DNA of 64,000 nt, taken from contig NZ_MINI01000038.1 in NCBI RefSeq assembly GCF_002906855.1, forward strand, positions 124,001-188,000, in the 5' to 3' direction. A program made the translations under genes and the position numbers. Of the stretch, positions 63,585-64,000 are shown piece after piece (position 1 is the stretch's first letter; each line of letters opens with the position of its first letter). The stretch is from Pseudomonas putida (lineage in GTDB: Bacteria > Pseudomonadota > Gammaproteobacteria > Pseudomonadales > Pseudomonadaceae). The notes under the pieces are model-generated. The model was not told where the DNA came from, did not search any database, and saw nothing but the letters and a program-made list of their open reading frames with translations.

Positions 63585-64000
63585 ATGGCTGATCTTCTGT
63601 TGTGCTTTCCAAAGCCGTTTCCGGATGAGTCGCTCTATAGCCTGGCCGTTCGCTATCACAAGCTAGCGGCGAATCCGGGATACCGCGTGACGAGCCAAGA
63701 GCTCTTCGGCAGCTACTCGCGTACATGCGGTTCTATCCTGCCGTGCTGCTTAGGGGCTCTGTCAGAGCGTCTGGGAGGTGCCATTTCTGTAAGACAGCTG
63801 ATCGAGCGCTTCACGCTTTTACCGCTTTATTTGCCTTTTTTAAATGACGAGAAAGGCCGCGACGCCGCCATTCTGATGGGAGGTAATCGAGGGACAGGCC
63901 TCAAGATGGCCTTGGGCATTACAGCATCGCGCTTCCTCCAACACGCCTCGTTTAGGTATTGCGAGAGCTGTGTGAGAGAGGACATTCTGGAGTGCGGCCT
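63585..64000 (+). CDS. tnsD: TnsD/TniQ-type attTn7 targeting protein, 5' part
   Basis: The first ~138 residues are in the window: LCFPKPFPDESLYSLAVRYH (TniQ start), TCGSILPCCLG, and FRYCESCVREDILECG (zinc motif). With insertion at glmS this should be the TnsD protein that binds attTn7. ATG 23 nt after tnsC. The frame is open at the window end. Confidence 0.88.
   Translation, partial: MADLLLCFPKPFPDESLYSLAVRYHKLAANPGYRVTSQELFGSYSRTCGSILPCCLGALSERLGGAISVRQLIERFTLLPLYLPFLNDEKGRDAAILMGGNRGTGLKMALGITASRFLQHASFRYCESCVREDILECG

Larger units (their letters stand above)
58805..64000 (+). mobile_element. Tn7-like transposon at attTn7 (right part beyond window)
   Basis: Starts TGTGTTTTTGAATAATAAAG, with transposase-binding repeats, then tnsA, tnsB, tnsC and a partial tnsD/tniQ, all on the plus strand. 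Insertion distance from glmS, the terminal sequence and gene order all fit. Base composition is visibly more AT-rich than the core genes. The cargo and other end lie outside the window. Confidence 0.88.

Overview
The window looks like a chromosome-origin segment of a Pseudomonas putida-group bacterium. The block gyrB-recF-dnaN-dnaA / rpmH-rnpA-yidD-yidC-mnmE / mnmG-rsmG-parA-parB / atpIBEFHAGDC-glmU-deoR-glmS is the classical pseudomonad origin arrangement. Protein lengths (GyrB 806 aa, YidC 558 aa) and a P. putida-type REP sequence fit this. From memory the order is very close to strain KT2440 read in reverse; that is recall, not a search.

Left part (1-20 kb): a metal-resistance and envelope-modification region. 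It holds the C-terminal part of a CzcA-type RND pump, an SPC-type P1B ATPase, two DUF2790 periplasmic proteins, a CzcRS-like two-component system, CzcD, a zinc-ribbon protein, an OprP/O-like porin with a LysR regulator, a GtrA / GT2 glycosyltransferase / ArnT-like operon, and an EptA-type lipid A phosphoethanolamine transferase. Five transcription units share a promoter element (ATTGTAAT, 6 nt, GTCAT..., ending near GTTA) at 1194, 8117, 11502 (minus), 14905 and 17539. This suggests that metal stress and lipid A/surface modification form one regulon here.

19.5-31.6 kb: an accessory island on the minus strand, directly downstream of gyrB. It carries a complete Tn7-like transposition module (TnsA, TnsB, TnsC, TniQ), an MvaT/H-NS-like silencer, and a cargo of unknown genes. 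The cargo includes a tightly coupled three-gene cassette (TIGR04255-type protein, membrane-anchored HTH protein, unknown 289-aa protein), a 307-aa protein with a possible zinc ribbon, and two tandem paralogous 74-aa proteins. IS3 and IS66 remnants and a 64-bp near-perfect palindrome also lie here.

31.7-58.8 kb: core genome. It includes oriC with DnaA boxes between dnaA and rpmH, a second DnaA-box/AT-rich cluster between mnmE and mnmG, two parS sites in recF, parAB, the full F1Fo ATP synthase operon, and glmU-deoR-glmS.

58.8-64 kb: a second, different Tn7-like element inserted 24 nt downstream of the glmS stop, at the canonical attTn7. Its end shows three 17-bp repeats at exact 20-bp spacing and is followed by TnsA, TnsB, TnsC and the start of a TnsD/TniQ protein that runs off the window. 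Two distinct Tn7-type systems therefore flank the replication origin. No tRNA, rRNA or CRISPR array was seen.
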